Positions 1-9,475 of a stretch of DNA of 64,000 nucleotides are shown piece by piece. The stretch's first letter is position 1, and each line of letters opens with the position of its first letter. The stretch is from the NCBI GenBank assembly GCA_963738135.1, contig CAVTVK010000001.1:496001-560000 (forward strand). Direction: 5' to 3'. The DNA is from Bog-473 sp963738135 (GTDB lineage: Bacteria > Actinomycetota > Acidimicrobiia > Acidimicrobiales > RAAP-2). The notes beneath the pieces are model-generated. The model made no database searches. It saw nothing but the letters and a program-made list of their open reading frames with translations, and was not told where the DNA came from. The translations under genes were made by a program, and so were the position numbers.

Positions 1-16
1 CTGATATCTATATCAG
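1..16. promoter_or_regulatory. Palindromic operator, TGATAT-N2-ATATCA family (copy 1)
   Basis: CTGATATCTATATCAG is a perfect inverted repeat with 7-bp arms and a 2-bp centre. It is the leftmost of eleven related sites in the window. It lies beyond the 3' end of the SDR at 112-885, so it probably belongs to a promoter of a gene to the left of the window. Bases 17-111 show no gene. Confidence 0.7.
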
Positions 17-111
17 GAACATGACGCTACAGGGCACCGGATTCCGACGTCAAGATTCGCAATCCCCTGGGGCCTGTCTTACGGCGATGGCCGGTTTCTA
101 TCCCGCTGTCC

Positions 112-885
112 TCAATGGCTTAGGTAGCCCCCGTCGCAGATCAACACCTGACCGGTCATGTAGCTCGAAGCCCCACCGGCCAAGAACAGTGCGGGACCGA
201 CCATCTCATCGGGGTCAGCAATTCGGTTCTGCAGGCACGACGCTGCCATATGCGCCATGGACTCGGGCCCGGCGCTCCGCGTCATATCGGTATCAACCGA
301 CCCCGGACAGAGCGCATTGACTCGAATATCAAAAGGCGCGTAGGCGGCCGCCATCGACCTGGTAAAGGCCTGCAGCCCCGCCTTCGCTGCCGCGTACATC
401 GATACTCCTGCCGAGAATGTGAAGGCGCCGATGGAACTCATATTGATGACAGAAGCAGCGCTACTCGCTTTGAGCTGAGGCAGCGCGGCCTGGACGAGGA
501 ACACTGGTCCTCGAAGATCGACGTCGAACACCTTCGCCCATGCCTCACTGGTAAATTCGCCAAGGGGCTGGGCGAGCGATGTCGCCGCATTGTTGACAAT
601 GACATCGATCCGACCGAAGCGCTCAACTGTCCGCTCGACGAGCGCATTCACCGAGTCAAGATCTCCCATGTGTGTCGGAACCGCCAATGCCTCGCCGCCA
701 GTCATGCCGCGTAGATGCACTTCCGCCTCTTGACACGCGCCAGCCTTGCGACCGGCAACAACAACCTTGGCGCCCGCGAGGGCGTACCCCTCTGCGATAG
801 AGCGACCGATACCTCTTGTTCCTCCGGTCACGAGCGCTACTCGGCCAGTCAGATCGAAGAGAGATTTGAGCTGGTCTTTAGTCAC
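112..885 (-). CDS. SDR family oxidoreductase
   Basis: This 257-residue protein is a classical short-chain dehydrogenase, an NAD(P)-dependent alcohol/ketone oxidoreductase in the cytosol. The dinucleotide-binding motif TGGTRGIG is at about residues 20-27, NNAA at about 98-101, and the catalytic Ser with Tyr164-x3-Lys168 (YAAAK) is intact. The C-terminal CDGGY substrate-loop ending is typical. The GTG start has AAGGAG about 10 nt upstream. It is the last gene of the minus-strand run that begins near 10.4 kb and follows the thioesterase at 964-1770 by 78 nt. The substrate cannot be inferred; a 3-hydroxyacyl-CoA or sterol-type alcohol would fit the neighbours. Confidence 0.9.
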   Translation of the reverse strand: MTKDQLKSLFDLTGRVALVTGGTRGIGRSIAEGYALAGAKVVVAGRKAGACQEAEVHLRGMTGGEALAVPTHMGDLDSVNALVERTVERFGRIDVIVNNAATSLAQPLGEFTSEAWAKVFDVDLRGPVFLVQAALPQLKASSAASVINMSSIGAFTFSAGVSMYAAAKAGLQAFTRSMAAAYAPFDIRVNALCPGSVDTDMTRSAGPESMAHMAASCLQNRIADPDEMVGPALFLAGGASSYMTGQVLICDGGYLSH

Positions 886-963
886 GATGCTTCGTCTCCT
901 TGTGAACGGAGGCTCTGCGGTCTCGGGATCTCCTCTTCGGAAGCATTAGGGCAGAATGGAAGT

Positions 964-1770
964 TCATGACGGGTCCAGCGCAGGGAGGGACTGCAAAAGC
1001 TGAGTCTGCATACAACGACCGAACGATCCGCTCGCGTCGTACAGGAGTGCTCCCGCGATTCCGATTCCATCCTCCCCCAGCGTCGATCGATCTCCGTTCA
1101 GGCCGATCCAATCACCATCGGGTTGTCGGACCAGGCTCACCGTGAGATCGAGACTCATGAACATCCATTTCTTGAGCGACAACAGCCTCGCAGTACCGCC
1201 CGAGGTGTAGTCCGCCGCTGCAAGCGCTGACTGCATGCCCGTCAAGGGCTTCCCGGCGATCGCAGGCACAAGCAGCCGAAACCAACCCGAGGTCGTCTTC
1301 TTTCCAGCAGCCGCGGTGTGCAGCGCCAGAGCCAGGCTCTCAAAGCCCGGCCAGCCCGCCCGGCTCTCCGGCAAGAGCGCCAGGTCTGCCGGAGGAGCGA
1401 TAACTTCCTCCTCTAGCTGGGGCAGCTCCTGATGTATCGGGGTGATGTAGAGCGCGGAGGCACGGGCCACGGCCCGCTCTCCGTCCCAGAGCACAGCGGA
1501 ACGACGCTGTACCTTTCGTCCTGCACTCTCATCGGTCACTTCGAGGCGAAGAGGATGGAGACGAACGGCAGCAAGAAGATCCACGGTGACGCGGGCAAGG
1601 GCACGATCCTCCGACTCGAGAGCCGCTGCAAACAGAGCGGCGATGGCTGCGCCGTGCAGGGCATCGGGACGCCAAGGCCCGACTGCAAAAGCGGTCGGTA
1701 CAAGGCACTCTCCCTCAGGAATGAACAAGGCGGAAATATCGGAGCGGGGAGTGAGGTCCGAGGTCGTCAC
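964..1770 (-). CDS. Acyl-CoA thioesterase-like protein (double hotdog)
   Basis: This 268-residue protein resembles the TesB-like thioesterase superfamily, which hydrolyses acyl-CoA thioesters. The N-terminal stretch around residues 20-50 (VPTAFAVGPW followed by ALHGAAIAAL) is the usual first-hotdog signature, and the second half carries a second hotdog-like region ending near YDASGSFGRC. The GTG start overlaps the stop of a possible 17-codon ORF (GTGA). It sits between the SDR and the DUF427-TesB fusion, so this locus has two thioesterases, perhaps for CoA recycling during degradation. The family call is good; the substrate is unknown. Confidence 0.75.
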   Translation of the reverse strand: MTTSDLTPRSDISALFIPEGECLVPTAFAVGPWRPDALHGAAIAALFAAALESEDRALARVTVDLLAAVRLHPLRLEVTDESAGRKVQRRSAVLWDGERAVARASALYITPIHQELPQLEEEVIAPPADLALLPESRAGWPGFESLALALHTAAAGKKTTSGWFRLLVPAIAGKPLTGMQSALAAADYTSGGTARLLSLKKWMFMSLDLTVSLVRQPDGDWIGLNGDRSTLGEDGIGIAGALLYDASGSFGRCMQTQLLQSLPALDPS

Positions 1771-1820
1771 GAGAGATCAGTCCACCTCGCTACGAGATGT
1801 GTATCAATCAGATCGCTCAT
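1767..1820 (-). other. Possible 17-codon leader ORF coupled to the thioesterase
   Basis: An ATG at 1820 preceded by AAAGGA opens a 17-residue frame (MSDLIDTHLVARWTDLS) whose TGA overlaps the GTG of the thioesterase as GTGA. This arrangement is common between real genes here, but the peptide is too short to show coding selection. It may be a translational-coupling leader or chance. The rest of the 1771-1951 gap shows no gene. Confidence 0.25.
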
Positions 1821-1951
1821 AGAAAATCCTTTCACTAAACCGAGCTACGACTTGGGGGTGGTTTCGAGAATTGGCCTCGATATGAGACTCGGGCTCCAAC
1901 ATGCTCCTCAATCGCGCTCCTTCTACAGAAACGAAACCGGGCAGCCGTTTG

Positions 1952-3259
1952 TCACATGACTGTTGCGTAGTCCTGTCCCATTTGCTTTGGAGTTCGATCG
2001 AAGTTTCGGACTATGGCCTGAACGGTCTTGGAGGCGACCAAACGTCCATCGGATGCGAACACGCGTACGAATGACTGCACGGAGCCTCGTCCGGCCCAGA
2101 TCGCTCGCGTCTCTGTCAGCATCCAGTCAGTGACGTCGACCTCGTCATGAAAGGCAATTGACGCGCTCACGGGTCCCGTCGAGATCGTCCTGTGCGCGTC
2201 GGCTTCGGAAACGCCTTCATGTGGGCGTAAGGCTGCCCCTATGGAGTAGTGGGTGGTGGGTTGAGCAAGGAGCGCCTGGTGAAGTGCCTCACTCTGTGGC
2301 ACCGAGGCGAACCTTGTCCACACGTAGAGTTCGGGTGGGCCCGCCGGCGCGTCCTGCATCGAATAAGCGCCGTCGACGACCCGGATATCGCGGCCGAGCA
2401 CACCCATGTCCAGCCGGGGGCAGTCGCTCGGGCCGGGCACGTCCGGCATGGGTGACCCGTGTCTGATCAGATCGTCAGCGCCAGCGTCGGTCATGACGAG
2501 CGCTGATGCTCGCAACACGTCACCTTGGTCGACCTTGACGTCGAACAGCGACAACGTCGACCCTCGGCGCAAGGTGTCAACTGCCAGCCGGAGCGGTTCG
2601 TCAAACGAAGCACTCTTGACAAATACGACATGCGCCGACGTCACGTGCTGATCCGGCCTGGTCTTGGACGCTGCGATGATCGCCGCTCCGAGTAGTTGGC
2701 CTCCCTCAATCACGACACGTCGCTCCTTGTGCCAATCCAAGGAGAAAAACGTGCCGACGGGAGGATTCGGATACGGCGGGGCGGTGAACGATCCATCACT
2801 CACAGGAATGACGTCCATGAGCGTGGCGAGGTCGTCAGCCGTGCCCCACATGGGGAAGCGGACAGTGGCTTCGAGCTCGTCCGGAAACGCCACAGAGGCG
2901 GTCACCTCAACCAGATCGGTCGAAAACGCCGCATAGCCGGCCAGCCCCGCCACCTCGCCCATCGGATTCGGGTACCACCACACAGCATTCTCAAGCACCC
3001 CGTCGGCGGTAGACAATGAGGAGTAGCTCGCTTCGCCCTTGAAGGGACAGATGGTGTGCTGGTCAGACTCGACGAGCGCATCGGCGATGATGTCCTTCCG
3101 CGGGAAGTAGAGCTGGTCGAGGTGGTCGGACTCATGGACGATGAGACAACGGTTGCTCTCCGCGACGAGCGCCCCGGCCGCGTGGACTCTCCCGATCCCT
3201 TCCAACGGCACGAGGTCGATCCGATAATCCGGGTATTGCGGCCAGGCGCTGGTCACCAC
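1952..3259 (-). CDS. DUF427 - TesB-type acyl-CoA thioesterase fusion
   Basis: Two domains are visible. The first ~120 residues contain the DUF427 signature (LYFPRKDI, then TICPFKGEASYSSL, then NAVWWYPNP). The C-terminal ~280 residues are a double-hotdog TesB-like thioesterase with GTFFSLDWH near the first hotdog start and YVWTRF and ASIAFHDEVDVTDWMLTE in the second. The frame is open to an ATG at 3337, but that would overlap the LLM gene; tandem GTG codons at 3259/3256 with GGAAGG about 8-10 nt upstream are the better start. The role is probably acyl-CoA hydrolysis; the function of DUF427 here is unknown. It follows the LLM gene by about 43 nt. Confidence 0.8.
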   Translation of the reverse strand: MVTSAWPQYPDYRIDLVPLEGIGRVHAAGALVAESNRCLIVHESDHLDQLYFPRKDIIADALVESDQHTICPFKGEASYSSLSTADGVLENAVWWYPNPMGEVAGLAGYAAFSTDLVEVTASVAFPDELEATVRFPMWGTADDLATLMDVIPVSDGSFTAPPYPNPPVGTFFSLDWHKERRVVIEGGQLLGAAIIAASKTRPDQHVTSAHVVFVKSASFDEPLRLAVDTLRRGSTLSLFDVKVDQGDVLRASALVMTDAGADDLIRHGSPMPDVPGPSDCPRLDMGVLGRDIRVVDGAYSMQDAPAGPPELYVWTRFASVPQSEALHQALLAQPTTHYSIGAALRPHEGVSEADAHRTISTGPVSASIAFHDEVDVTDWMLTETRAIWAGRGSVQSFVRVFASDGRLVASKTVQAIVRNFDRTPKQMGQDYATVM

Positions 3260-3302
3260 AGCGCTGCCTTCCGCAAAGGAGTGCAGAGGCAGGGACCTCC
3301 CA

Positions 3303-4328
3303 CTATCCCCGCGTCCATTCTCGCAGCGTCTCGACAAGCGCCGGGGGGTCGTCCACCGAGTCGGGTATCTCGATGTTCAGGCACGTGACGCCGGCTGCTC
3401 TGTAAGCCTCAATCCGACCCCGAACGTGCTCTTCGTCACCAACCAAGAGCGTTGATTTCAGGTAGTCGGCCGGAACGAGCGCTTCAGCCTCCTGCCTTTT
3501 GCCGGACAGGTATAGCTCCTGAATCCCATGTGCTTGCTGTTCGTACCCGTACTTGACGAACAAATCGTTATAGAAGTTTTGCCCAACTGATCCCATGCCT
3601 CCGACGTACAGCGCCACGTGTGGGCGCTCGGCGTCGCGGAGACGGTCGGCTTCGCCCTCGTCGCACACAGAAACCGGTCCGCCTGCCACGATTTCCAAGG
3701 GGCCGAGGGCCGGATCTCGCCGGCTGGCTCCTTCGGTCAGGGAAGAAGCCCAGACGTCGTGTCTGTCCGGATGGAAGAAGATGGGAAGCCAACCCTGGGC
3801 TACCTCTGCAGCGAGGGCAACATTCTTCGCCCCTAACGCTGCGATGTAGATCGGTATGTCTGGACGGACTGGCTGGTTCAGCAGCTTGAGGGACCTGCCG
3901 TCGCCACCGGGTAACTCGATGGTCTTTCCTTCGTACTGCAACTTCTCGCGCGCCCACACCAGTCTGCATACATCGATCGTCTCCCTGGTGCGCAGCAGTG
4001 GGCGATCGTAGGCGGCGCCGTGCCAGCCCTGAACCACTTGGGGACCAGACGCGCCGAGGCCGAGGATGAACCGCCCCGAGGACACGAAGTCCAGGCCAGC
4101 CGCTGTCATTGCCGTCAACGCCGGCGAGCGCGAGAAGACGGGCAGGATGGCACTCCCAAGTTGCACGCGGCTGGTCCGGCCAGCGAGCAACCCGAGCATG
4201 GAAACGGCATCGAACCCATAGGCCTCGCCGATCCAGAGCACGTCGATGCCGGCAGATTCCATGGAGACGGCCCAGTTCACCGCTTCCTCGGCACTTGGGA
4301 AGCGCGGCACGTTCATGGAGAGTCTCAC
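3303..4328 (-). CDS. LLM-class (luciferase-like) F420/flavin-dependent oxidoreductase
   Basis: This 341-residue protein has a luciferase-like TIM barrel. Family hallmarks are an N-terminal EEAVNWAVSMESAGIDVLWIGE strand-helix unit, the internal SSGRFILGLGASGP segment, and IPIYIAALGAKN. Such proteins use F420 or FMN to reduce or oxygenate substrates; in actinobacteria many are F420-dependent. Translation starts at a GTG whose last two bases plus A form the TGA stop of the acyl-CoA synthetase reading frame (GTGA), so the two genes are coupled. The substrate is unknown; ring oxidation or aldehyde oxidation would fit. Confidence 0.85.
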   Translation of the reverse strand: MRLSMNVPRFPSAEEAVNWAVSMESAGIDVLWIGEAYGFDAVSMLGLLAGRTSRVQLGSAILPVFSRSPALTAMTAAGLDFVSSGRFILGLGASGPQVVQGWHGAAYDRPLLRTRETIDVCRLVWAREKLQYEGKTIELPGGDGRSLKLLNQPVRPDIPIYIAALGAKNVALAAEVAQGWLPIFFHPDRHDVWASSLTEGASRRDPALGPLEIVAGGPVSVCDEGEADRLRDAERPHVALYVGGMGSVGQNFYNDLFVKYGYEQQAHGIQELYLSGKRQEAEALVPADYLKSTLLVGDEEHVRGRIEAYRAAGVTCLNIEIPDSVDDPPALVETLREWTRG

Positions 4329-5935
4329 GGCAGGAGGTGTCCGAGGCGCTGGCGGTCATTCTCGCTCATCGGTTCCAATGGGCCACCCTTCTTCTCTCTC
4401 CACCAGACGCCATCGCTCTGCCACGCTTCCCGTCGAAGCCTCTGCTTGTCGATCTTCATGCTGGCCAGCTTGGGGAGCTCCTGGACGAATCGAACGAATG
4501 AAGGATGTCCACTTCGTGCCGAGATCGGGCTGGTCCGCGACAAATCGGTCAAATACGCCAGGATCGACGTCTCGCTCATCCTCCAGTTCGATCGCCGCCA
4601 TGACCCGGTCGCCGACCGGGTCGTCCGGGACGGCGTAGACAGCTACGGAGCGCACGCCGGGGAATCGGCCGATGATCGCCTCGACCGGCGCGGCCGCGAA
4701 GTTTTCCCCGTCGACCCGAAGCCACTCGTTACTCCGGCCCGCGAAATAGAACCAGCCTTCCTGGTCCCGGTAAGCCAGGTCCCCTGACCAGTAGGCCCCG
4801 CCCCTGAAACGAGCTTGCGTCGCCTCCTCGTTCTTGTAATAGCCCTCGAATCCGCTTGACGGTGCGGTCTCGACGATCTCCCCCACCGCAGAGCTCCAGT
4901 TCTTCACCTGTCCGCGGTCGTCGAATTCGGCCGGCGGGCACTCGAGACCAGTCTCCGAGTCGAGGACCTTGACCGTCTCGCCTGCCTGGCCCAGTGCGGC
5001 GGGGGGCATGGACGGGTCACGACGGATGATGATGATGCCCTCGGTGGACCCGTAGCTGTCCCGTACGTCGCAGTCGAAGCGACGAGCGAACTCGCTGATG
5101 TCCCGCATGGAGGCTTCGTTCCCGATGGCGAGGCGGAGCGTCGTATCGCCGTCGTCGGCCCGCTCGGGCACCGCCAGGATGTAGTTGAGCACTTTGCCCG
5201 TATAGGTCAAGACGGTGGCGCGGTGACGGCGGATATCGGTCAGCGTGCCGGATGCCGAGAAGCGGGTCCGGATGGCGATGGGCACGCCCGCGGTCAGCGA
5301 CGAGGACCAGCCAGTGAACAGCGAGCTCGAGTGGAAGAACGGAAGAGGGGCGTACACAACATCTCCGGCCGCCAACTGGGTGACCATGGCGACGTGGCCG
5401 CCCGTCGTGGCAAATCGCCCGTGCGTGCAACGGACTGCCTTGGGCATACCCGTGGACCCGGACGTGAAGATCAGGAGGAACAGATCCCCTGGCCCGACCT
5501 CTGGGCCGAGATAACCGGCCGCGGGCGGGAGCTGCTGGCATATGCCGGTGCATCAACCTCGATGATCCGGTCCTTGCCCAGCCCCAGTTCCAGCCCGTCG
5601 AGCAATGGCCGCTTGTCGCTCGATGTGACGACGAATTGGCAATCGGTGAAGGCCACCAGCTGCGCGAGCTGATCACCCCGGTAGGTCGAGTTGATACCGA
5701 CAATGACGCTGCCGGAGAGCGCCGCACCGGCGAGCCAGAAGATGTATTCGGGAACGTTGTCGAGCAACACGCCGACATGGGGAGGCCGTCCCTCGTCCAA
5801 CCCTTTCTGGAGGAAGCGGCCGCGACGTTTCGCCTCATTGATCAGCTGCCGGTAGGACCATGCCTGATCCCCGAAGAACAAGGCAGGCCGATCGTCTTCT
5901 GCCCTCGCGAGGAGGAGCTCTGCGGCTGTGCTCAC
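4325..5935 (-). pseudogene. Acyl-CoA synthetase (AMP-binding), two apparent frameshifts
   Basis: Three frames together give one complete ANL-superfamily ligase of about 535 residues. The N-terminal part (5935-5541) starts GTG and reads WSYRQLINEAKRRGR. After a one-base shift near 5540 the frame continues through LFLLIFTSGSTGMPK, the P-loop-like A3 motif, then YGSTEG and the YWSGDLAYRD region. After a second shift near 4500 the true C-terminus ends PKLASMKIDKQRLR, containing the catalytic Lys of motif A10, with TGA coupled to the LLM start. It would activate a carboxylate to its CoA thioester. The intact motifs suggest sequencing or assembly errors or very recent decay. The GTG start lies 19 nt after the amidohydrolase stop. 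Confidence 0.85.
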
Positions 5936-5954
5936 AAAACTGGGTCAGCTGCCT

Positions 5955-7160
5955 TCAGCCAACCGGTCCACGCACCAACGCTTCGTTGGCGTTCTCCGGC
6001 AGCCTCAACAACGGCTCCTGCGTCCCCGAGACCGTCGGCCCCCACTGCTCTCCCAGGGGCTCCAGTAAAGCGAGGTCGAAGTCGTAGACCTGCGCCACGG
6101 TCCCCCCGAGGAAGTTCTCGAGGTCCGCCTGCGGCCAGGCGTGAAACAGCTGGCGCAGATGCTCCCGAGTAAACGGTGCGGTTCCCTCGTCGTGCGGGTA
6201 GTCGGAACCCCACATGAATCGGTCGAGGCCCAATTGCAGGATCGCCTCCACGTCGGGTGCCTTGGGCTGGGAAACAGCAACCCAGCAATTGCGTTTGAAG
6301 TATTCCGTCGCTGTCAGGGGAAGGATCGAGTCCTCGCCGTACTTGAGCTCCCCGGTCGCACCGGTTTCCCTAATCCGGATGATCGACTGGTCCAGACGAG
6401 AGAGCAGGGGTGGCAGCCAGGCCGCTCCCATTTCGGCCATCACGAAACGGAGCCGAGGGTGGCGCTCGAACACGCCAGAAAGCAATACGTGGAGGAACGG
6501 TCGGGTTTGGTAGAACGCGTACTCCCCGATGTACAGGAGCTGCGCCGACGGCACTTTGCCGAAATCAGGCACGCCAGTGCCCCCGTGAATGTTGACCGGG
6601 AGGTCTGCCTCCTCGCAGAAGTCCCAAAGGGGCTCCCAGTACGGGTCATAGATCTGGTGCTCGATCCACGTGGCATCTGGTGGATTGTTCGGCAGCAGCA
6701 GCCCACCTCGTAGGCCGTGGTCGGCGATCCACTTGGCGTCGGCCAGCGCGTCTTCGAGGTTGTTGATGAAGATCTGCCCGATCCCGGCCCGCTGAGAGGG
6801 GAACGCAGCGCAGAAATCCACCAGCCACCGGTTGTGGGCGCGGATGCCGGCGAGTCGGTGCGCGTAATCCTCCGGCTTCGGCGGCGGAGCGGCCAGCACG
6901 AAACTGGGGAAGAACGGGGGCACAGTGTTGGGGAAGATCACCTCTCCGACGACTCCGTCCTCGAGCTGCTGGCGGCTACGCATGTCGTTGTCCCAGTTGC
7001 GGAGGCGCCGGTCGTCTTTGAGATCCTTGAACGGGTTCTTGTAGCGATTGCGCCAGGCATCGAAGTCGTCCAGGTACTGCGCCTCGAGGTATTCCCGGTA
7101 CTGCGCGTGACTCCCTCCGGCATGGGTGTCGGCTGAAATGATCGTGTAGTGGTCGCCCAC
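5955..7160 (-). CDS. Amidohydrolase_2-type metal-dependent hydrolase
   Basis: This protein of about 401 residues belongs to the amidohydrolase 2 (ACMSD/decarboxylase-like) family. It shows the N-terminal metal-site region IISADTHAGG, an NIHGGTG motif mid-protein, and the C-terminal DRFMWGSDYPHDEGT motif with the conserved Asp and His. Members decarboxylate or hydrolyse acids and ring-cleavage products. The frame opens at 7184 but GTG at 7160 has GGAGGGA about 5 nt upstream and gives a normal N-terminus. It is first in its transcription unit, with palindromic operator copy 2 about 50 nt upstream, and is followed by the acyl-CoA synthetase. Confidence 0.85.
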   Translation of the reverse strand: MGDHYTIISADTHAGGSHAQYREYLEAQYLDDFDAWRNRYKNPFKDLKDDRRLRNWDNDMRSRQQLEDGVVGEVIFPNTVPPFFPSFVLAAPPPKPEDYAHRLAGIRAHNRWLVDFCAAFPSQRAGIGQIFINNLEDALADAKWIADHGLRGGLLLPNNPPDATWIEHQIYDPYWEPLWDFCEEADLPVNIHGGTGVPDFGKVPSAQLLYIGEYAFYQTRPFLHVLLSGVFERHPRLRFVMAEMGAAWLPPLLSRLDQSIIRIRETGATGELKYGEDSILPLTATEYFKRNCWVAVSQPKAPDVEAILQLGLDRFMWGSDYPHDEGTAPFTREHLRQLFHAWPQADLENFLGGTVAQVYDFDLALLEPLGEQWGPTVSGTQEPLLRLPENANEALVRGPVG

Positions 7161-7208
7161 GGCCGTCCCTCCACTGAGCAGCACGTCGCCGGATGAGGAC
7201 GCACTGGA

Positions 7209-7224
7209 CTGATATTGATATCGG
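7209..7224. promoter_or_regulatory. Palindromic operator (copy 2) upstream of amidohydrolase
   Basis: CTGATATTGATATCGG matches the shared TTGATAT-N2-ATATCAA pattern with one arm mismatch. It sits about 50 nt upstream of the minus-strand GTG at 7160. A TAGAAT hexamer on the minus strand lies just upstream, so the site would overlap the transcription start. Confidence 0.7.
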
Positions 7225-7348
7225 TATAGATTCTACCAAGAAGGGATTCGGGTGCAACAGAGGGCGTCTTGGCCCGACCCCGGCACGTCAACGGCGTGGC
7301 TAAAGGAACGATGGCGCCCGTGAGGAATTTCAGGGGGCCCGCTCGGGG

Positions 7349-8527
7349 TCATCTCGGGAGGGAGAGACCTCTCTCGGCAATGGTGTTCCGCTGAATCTCA
7401 TCAGTGCCTCCCCCGATGCGGAGTCCCGGAGCGAAGAGCAGCCGCTCTCTCCAGGTCTGGGCGTCGGATGAGACCTCGGCCGTGGCCGACGGACCAAGCA
7501 ACCAGTTCCCGGTGTTGGCGCAGAGACGCGCATGTTCGCTGTACAGCAGCTTGACGACGGATCCACCGGCCGGGACCTCAGCGCCGGAGGCGATCCGTTG
7601 CTGCGTGAGATCGAGCACCCTCTCCCTGGCGTAGGCAGCTGACACCTCCTGGCGCACCAGTGGCTCCACGTGACGCCCAAGGCGTCTGGCCAGTTGCATC
7701 AGCTGCTGTGCGCCCCTGGCGCTGGTTCCTCCGCCGATGGCGGCCCGCTCGCTGGCGAGCATTGTTCGGAGGATTGCCCGCGCGTCACCGAGCTGCCCGA
7801 CGAGAGACTCTTCGGGGACGAACGCGTCCTGCAGGAATACTTCGTTGAAGTGGTAGGCGCCTGACATCTGGCGTAAGGGCCGCACCTCGACCCCGGGTTG
7901 TCTCATGCTCATGAGGAAGCAGGAGAGGCCACTCATGCCTGAAGTCTCCCTGTCGCTCCGAGCGATGAGCAGCGCGAAATCACTCGTGCCGGCGCCGGAT
8001 GTCCACACCTTCTGCCCCGACACCGACCAGCCTCCGGTGACTGGGGCCGCAAAGGACTTGGCGCTGCCCAGGTCTGAACCGGCATCGGGCTCCGAGAGCA
8101 GCTGGCACCAGGTCTCCTCCCCGCGTAGGGCCAGTGGGAGGTAACGGAGGCGCTGCTCGTGCGATCCGTGGACGAAGAGAACGGGAGGAAGCATCTCGAG
8201 GCCGACAGCGAGCACCTTGGTGGACACTCCGTAGGCGGCCTTCACCTGCGCGATCTCATCCTCCTGCCAGTCCGGCGCGCCCTCGCCGCCGTAGTCGGCC
8301 GGCCAGGAACGGCCGCTCAGCCCTGCATTCACCAACTCCCTCTGCCAGGCCAGACTCACGTTGAGGGCGCGCTGTTCGGCTTCTCGATATTCGGCGATGG
8401 AGTTACCCGAAATGATGTGGATGGCGGAGAAATCCTCGGCCGAGCCTTTGAGCGGGGCGTTGGCGGCGAACCACGCATCGACCTCGGTCCGAAACGTGGC
8501 CCGCTCGTCTTCAGTCGGTGCCGTCAT
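7349..8527 (-). CDS. Acyl-CoA dehydrogenase (FadE-like)
   Basis: This protein of about 392 residues is an FAD-dependent acyl-CoA dehydrogenase that introduces an alpha,beta double bond into an acyl-CoA. Signatures are WPADYGGEGAP near the N-terminus, CQLLSEPDAGSDL and GQKVWTSGAGTSDF in the beta domain, and GGGTDEIQRNTIAERGL at the C-terminus. The ATG at 8527 overlaps the SMP-30 stop as ATGA; an upstream in-frame ATG at 8566 is therefore less likely. Bases 7161-7348 between it and the amidohydrolase hold operator copy 2. Confidence 0.9.
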   Translation of the reverse strand: MTAPTEDERATFRTEVDAWFAANAPLKGSAEDFSAIHIISGNSIAEYREAEQRALNVSLAWQRELVNAGLSGRSWPADYGGEGAPDWQEDEIAQVKAAYGVSTKVLAVGLEMLPPVLFVHGSHEQRLRYLPLALRGEETWCQLLSEPDAGSDLGSAKSFAAPVTGGWSVSGQKVWTSGAGTSDFALLIARSDRETSGMSGLSCFLMSMRQPGVEVRPLRQMSGAYHFNEVFLQDAFVPEESLVGQLGDARAILRTMLASERAAIGGGTSARGAQQLMQLARRLGRHVEPLVRQEVSAAYARERVLDLTQQRIASGAEVPAGGSVVKLLYSEHARLCANTGNWLLGPSATAEVSSDAQTWRERLLFAPGLRIGGGTDEIQRNTIAERGLSLPR

Positions 8528-9475
8528 CCCACTTCCAGCTTGAGGCCGGGACGCGGCCATACGCACTGCACCAGTCGACCCGAGCGCGAGAGCGTCAGGA
8601 CGGCCGTCTTCATATCGGGCCCACCGAAGGCGATGTTCGTCGTGACGTCGCCGGGAATGGGATGGACATCGACCTCCACTCCGTCCGGCGTCACCACGAC
8701 GATCCCCTCACCGAGGGCCCCGATAGCGATGCGGCCATCTTTCTCCACCGCGAGCGAATCGAACGAGAACGGCGTGGCCACGACGCACCGTCCACCATGG
8801 CGCACGGCCAGCGAGCCCGCCGCCGGCTTGACTTCACCGGGCGCAGAGAGATCCCACGCCCACAGGCGGCCCGTGTGCGTCTCGGCCACGTAGACCGTCG
8901 TGCCGTCAGGCGACAGACCGACACCATTGGGACCGAGAAGCGGGAAAGCCACCTGCTTCAGGGGCCCGTTGCCAGGGGGCGCGTAGTACAGACGCGCCCC
9001 GATCGACGCTCTCGAACCTTCCCTTTCCATGGTCGGTGAACCAGAGGCCGCCGACCGCATCGAAAACCAGGTCGTTGGGTCCGCGCAGAGGCCTCCCTTC
9101 GTAACTGTCATACAACCGAGTGACCGCGCCGGAGCGGAGATCCACACTCTCCATCCACCCGCCCGTGAATCCCGACGGCTCATTCGTGTGTGTGGGGTGG
9201 TCGATCGGGATGCTGACGCCGTTGACCGTCGTCCACAGGAACCCGCCGTTGTTCGCCACGACCACCGTCTGCGTATCCGCCAGAGCCAGACCGTTCGGAC
9301 CTCCGCCAGGAGTGGCGACAACCGACACCCGGCCATCTGCGACCCGAACGACGCGGCCCCCCTCGATGTCGACGGCGAGAAAGGAGTCATCGTCGAGGAT
9401 CACGGGACCTTCCGGGAATCCGAGATTCGACGCCAGCACGTCGAACTCCAAAGGCTCGTGCGTCACGGTTTTCAC
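8524..9475 (-). pseudogene. SMP-30/gluconolactonase-like lactonase, apparent frameshift
   Basis: Two overlapping frames join to a full beta-propeller SMP-30 protein of about 316 residues. The N-terminal frame (from 9475) reads LGFPEGPV, GGGPNGLAL and RGPNDLVFDAVGGLWFTD. After a one-base shift near 9000, in a GGGGC run, the second frame continues RLYYAPPGN, LLGPNGVGLSPDGTTVYVAE and SFDSLAVEKDGRIAIG to the stop at 8524. The GTG start has GGAGG 7 nt upstream and overlaps the amidohydrolase stop as GTGA. Such enzymes hydrolyse lactones with a divalent metal, so a lactone intermediate is plausible. All motifs survive, so an assembly error is more likely than loss. Confidence 0.85.

Noticed and set aside
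1871..1886. TTGGCCTCGATATGAG as a twelfth operator copy
   Set aside because: Only 11 of 16 positions match and the left arm is poor; too weak to list.
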